Assembly (NCBI RefSeq): GCF_001279695.1
Contig: NZ_LGDD01000032.1
Location: forward strand, 1 to 14,887
Length of the DNA: 14,887 nt
Direction of reading: 5' to 3'
Source: Streptomyces sp. WM6378
Lineage (GTDB): Bacteria; Actinomycetota; Actinomycetes; Streptomycetales; Streptomycetaceae
Shown here: one piece after another, positions 12,848 through 14,887 of the stretch
How positions within the stretch are numbered: the first letter of the stretch is position 1
Layout of the letters: each line of letters starts with the position of its first letter
Position numbers and translations under genes: made by a program
The notes under the pieces: generated by a model
What the model saw: the letters and a program-made list of their open reading frames with translations, nothing else
Told to the model about the DNA's origin: nothing
Database searches by the model: none

Positions 12848-13660
12848 ATGGCCAGCCGGCTGACGGCCCGCGAGCTGACCCTCGCCTACGAGGACCGCAC
12901 CGTCGTGCACGGCCTCGACCTCGCGGTGCCGGACGGGCGGGTGAGCGTCATCGTCGGCCCCAACGCGTGCGGCAAGTCCACGACGCTGCGGGCGCTCGGG
13001 CGCCTGCTGAAGCCGCGCGGCGGCGCGGTCCTGCTCGACGGTACGGAGCTGGCGCGCATCCCCACCAAGAGGATCGCCCAGTCGATCGGGCTGCTGCCGC
13101 AGTCGCCCGTCGCGCCCGAGGCGATCACCGTGGCCGACCTGGTCTCGCGCGGGCGCCAGCCGCATCAGCACTGGTGGCAGCAGTGGTCGGAGGCGGACGA
13201 GCGGGCGGTCACGGACGCGATGGAGCGTACGGATGTGGCGGGCCTCGCCGACCGCCCGGTCGACGAACTCTCCGGCGGCCAGCGCCAGCGGGTGTGGATC
13301 GCGATGGCGCTCGCCCAGGAGACCGACGTACTCCTCCTCGACGAACCGACCACGTATCTGGACATCTCCCACCAGGTCGAAGTAATGGATCTGGTACGGC
13401 AGTTGAACCACGAGCGGGGCCGTACGGTGGTGATGGTGCTGCACGATCTCAACCAGGCCGCGCGGTACGCCGACCACCTCGTGGCCATGAAGGCGGGGCG
13501 GATCGTCGCCGAGGGCCGCCCCGAGGACGTGGTGACGGCGGATCTCGTACGCGAGGTGTTCGGCCTGGACGCGGTGGTCGTCCCGGACCCGGTGACGGGC
13601 TCGCCCCTGGTGGTGCCCGGCGCCCCCTACTCGCCCCCTTCGGAGAGGATCCCCCGATGA
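12848..13660 (+). CDS. Iron-siderophore ABC transporter ATP-binding protein (FepC/FecE-type)
   Basis: A 270-aa cytoplasmic ATPase that energises the two permeases. Walker A is GPNACGKST (37-45), the Q-loop glutamine is Q85 in LLPQSP, the signature is LSGGQRQR (141-148), Walker B is VLLLDEP (161-167, catalytic E166), the D-loop is TYLD and the switch histidine is H199. The [18 protein letters not shown] segment (101-118) is typical of the FepC/FhuC branch. The ATG at 12848 directly follows the previous stop, with GGAGG upstream inside the permease end. The stop overlaps the ATG of the binding-protein gene as ATGA, so all the genes of the operon are translationally coupled. Confidence 0.95.
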   Translation: MASRLTARELTLAYEDRTVVHGLDLAVPDGRVSVIVGPNACGKSTTLRALGRLLKPRGGAVLLDGTELARIPTKRIAQSIGLLPQSPVAPEAITVADLVSRGRQPHQHWWQQWSEADERAVTDAMERTDVAGLADRPVDELSGGQRQRVWIAMALAQETDVLLLDEPTTYLDISHQVEVMDLVRQLNHERGRTVVMVLHDLNQAARYADHLVAMKAGRIVAEGRPEDVVTADLVREVFGLDAVVVPDPVTGSPLVVPGAPYSPPSERIPR

Positions 13661-14616
13661 CGATCCCCCGCCGCGCCGTGCTGGCGGGCGCGCTGACCGT
13701 GACGAGTGCGCTGACGGCGACGGCTTGCTCGTCCGGCACGCCCAACTCGCCCTCCAAGGGCGGCAGTTCGCACCTCGTCAAGACGGCGATGGGGGACGTG
13801 CGGGTCAAGGATCACCCGGAGCGGGTCGTCGTCCTGGACACCGCCGAACTCGACTCGGCGATCACGCTGGGCGTGCGGCCGGTGGGCGCGACGCACGCCG
13901 ACGCGGGCTCCGGGTTCCTCGACTACCTCCCCAAGGACAAGGTGGCCGGGATCAGGGACGTCGGCGCGGTGATGAGCCCCGGCCTGGAGTCCATCGCGGC
14001 GCTCGAGCCCGACCTGATCCTCACCAGCAAGGTGCGGCACGGCGACAAGTACGCGGAGCTGTCGAAGATCGCGCCGACGGTGATGACGGAGTCCACGGGC
14101 TACCCCTGGAAGCAGAACTTCCAGCTGCACGCCCTCGCGCTGGGCAAGGCGGCCGAGGCGAAGCAGGTCACGGACGAATACGACGCGCGGATACGGGAGT
14201 TGACGGCCCGGCTCGGCGGGCCGGCCAAGGCGGCGGCGCTGAAGGTCAACGTCGTCCGCTTCGTCGAGGGCGCCGACATCCGGATCTACGGCCGCAAGAA
14301 CTACATCGCGACGGTGCTCGCCGACGTGGGCCTGGGGCGCCCGGCCATCGTCGACAAGGCGAAGGACGGCTTCTCGTACGACGTGAGCCCCGAGCGGATC
14401 GACCTCGCGGACGCGGACGTGGTCTTCCACGCGACGTACGGCGACCCGGCGAAGTCGAAGGCGACGCAGACACTGGGCAGCGCGTTGTGGAAGGGAATGT
14501 CCGCGGTGCGGGCGGGCCGGGTCCACGCGGTGGACGACCAGCTGTGGATCCAGGGGATCGGGTACGGGGCGGCGACCGCGATCCTGCGGGAGCTGGGCGA
14601 GATGCTGCCGAGGTAG
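13657..14616 (+). CDS. Iron-siderophore ABC transporter substrate-binding lipoprotein
   Basis: A 319-aa extracellular lipoprotein that captures the ferric siderophore for the importer. The signal peptide is [24 protein letters not shown] with the lipobox cysteine C24. The PRRAVLAG start resembles a twin-arginine signal, so Tat export is possible. The mature part has the class III binding-protein layout: [27 protein letters not shown], then [28 protein letters not shown], a long connecting helix and a C-terminal lobe ending [16 protein letters not shown]. The siderophore cannot be identified from sequence. The gene is last in the operon, whereas the binding protein is often first. GGAGAGG lies eight bases before the ATG. 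GC-rich hairpins follow the stop. Confidence 0.93.
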   Translation: MTIPRRAVLAGALTVTSALTATACSSGTPNSPSKGGSSHLVKTAMGDVRVKDHPERVVVLDTAELDSAITLGVRPVGATHADAGSGFLDYLPKDKVAGIRDVGAVMSPGLESIAALEPDLILTSKVRHGDKYAELSKIAPTVMTESTGYPWKQNFQLHALALGKAAEAKQVTDEYDARIRELTARLGGPAKAAALKVNVVRFVEGADIRIYGRKNYIATVLADVGLGRPAIVDKAKDGFSYDVSPERIDLADADVVFHATYGDPAKSKATQTLGSALWKGMSAVRAGRVHAVDDQLWIQGIGYGAATAILRELGEMLPR

Positions 14617-14642
14617 TGGGCCCGGGTCCGGCGGAGGCTGCG

Positions 14643-14694
14643 CCCCTGCACCCCTCTCGGGGGCTCCGCCCCCGGACCCCCGTTCGCGCCTTAA
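14643..14694 (-). repeat. Streptomyces-type intergenic repeat, inverted copy of 1-51
   Basis: Read on the minus strand this segment follows the same order as bases 1-51: GGCGCGAACGGGGGTCCGGGG, a GCGGAGCCCC block, a short purine spacer, then GGGGTGCAGGGG. Families of such repeats occur many times in Streptomyces chromosomes. Its position just after the operon suggests a role in transcription termination. Confidence 0.75.
14658..14674 (+). terminator. Strong hairpin downstream of the siderophore operon
   Basis: CGGGGGC (14658-14664) pairs with GCCCCCG (14668-14674) around TCC. It begins 42 bases after the stop of the binding-protein gene and is the best terminator candidate for the operon. No T-tract follows. 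Confidence 0.6.
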
Positions 14695-14700
14695 AGGCGC
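14686..14700. repeat. GCGCC/GGCGC hairpin
   Basis: GCGCC (14686-14690) and GGCGC (14696-14700) flank TTAAA. This is a standard part of the common Streptomyces repeat and adds a second stem behind the operon. Confidence 0.5.
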
Positions 14701-14713
14701 TCGTCCTCAAACT

Positions 14714-14740
14714 CCCCCAAGGCCTTAAGGGCCAGGGGGG
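14714..14740. repeat. Insertion-like hairpin within the intergenic repeat
   Basis: CCCCC (14714-14718) pairs with GGGGG near 14736-14740, and inside it GGCC (14721-14724) pairs with GGCC (14730-14733) around a TTAAG-type loop. It interrupts the usual repeat sequence between the GTTTGAGGACGAGCGCC part and the CTTCAGCCCGTC part (minus-strand reading). Confidence 0.45.
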
Positions 14741-14788
14741 ACCCCCATGACGGGCTGAAGATGCTCGGCCTGCCAGGATCAACCCTGC

Positions 14789-14836
14789 TAGGGGCGCGGG
14801 GAACTGCGCGAGCAACCACGCACGGTCCGCAGCCAA
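14789..14836. repeat. Second common Streptomyces intergenic repeat
   Basis: TAGGGGCGCGGGGAACTGCG and the following bases, ending in GTCCGCAGCC, belong to a repeat that I recognise from many Streptomyces intergenic regions. It carries a GCGC/GCGC stem around GGGGAACT. The remainder to 14887 shows no gene. Confidence 0.65.
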
Positions 14837-14887
14837 ACGATCACCCATCACCGGCCGGAGCCGAACCACCACCCACCCCAGACCGCA

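Noticed and set aside
11525..13477. 650-aa open frame on the minus strand across the permease and ATPase genes
   Set aside because: It is antisense to two clear ABC transporter genes, is Arg/His/Asp/Gly-rich and has no recognisable domain. Such shadows are normal in DNA with GC-rich third codon positions.
1..14887. CRISPR array that could pair with the TnpB-like protein
   Set aside because: No set of regularly spaced identical repeats with unique spacers was seen. The 1-415 repeats are imperfect hairpins without spacer structure.

Overview
This is GC-rich actinobacterial chromosomal DNA, almost certainly from Streptomyces or a close relative. The protein-coding genes carry G/C at nearly every third codon position. 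There are many GTG and TTG starts, apparent leaderless promoters, a DUF3027 gene, futalosine-pathway menaquinone genes and two well-known types of Streptomyces intergenic repeat. No rRNA, tRNA or CRISPR array was seen.

Left part (1-5605): a cluster of GC-rich hairpin repeats (1-415) is followed by a minus-strand DUF3027 gene. A divergent plus-strand run then encodes an MFS transporter, a DUF2771 lipoprotein, futalosine hydrolase (mqnB) and 1,4-dihydroxy-6-naphthoate synthase (mqnD). mqnB and mqnD overlap and are two late enzymes of the futalosine route to menaquinone. mqnD converges, with only 5 bp between stop codons, on a minus-strand cold-shock-domain protein that has a conserved-looking C-terminal extension.

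Middle part (about 5640-9600): this looks like an acquired island. It is visibly less GC-rich than its flanks up to about 7560. It holds an XRE-type HTH regulator with a TPR-like sensor domain, divergent from a small unknown gene with a TTA (bldA-type) codon. Two direct and one inverted copy of a probable operator lie in their shared intergenic region. A hairpin-rich 340-bp gap follows, then a large solitary TnpB-like protein. It retains RuvC residues D298, E413 and D502 and a four-cysteine zinc ribbon. Its Arg/Pro-rich C-terminal 150 codons end in strong inverted repeats and may double as an omega-RNA/right-end region. No transposase (tnpA) accompanies it.

Right part (9661-14887): a leaderless two-helix membrane protein gene converges on a HAD phosphatase gene. 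Divergent from the HAD gene is a four-gene iron-siderophore ABC importer operon: permease, permease, ATPase, substrate-binding lipoprotein. It sits behind a 19-bp sequence matching 16/19 positions of the DtxR/IdeR-type iron box. A 23-bp near-duplication at the permease junction has created a 13-codon mini-ORF coupled by ATGA overlaps on both sides. The window ends in Streptomyces intergenic repeats, one of which is an inverted copy of the sequence that opens the window.
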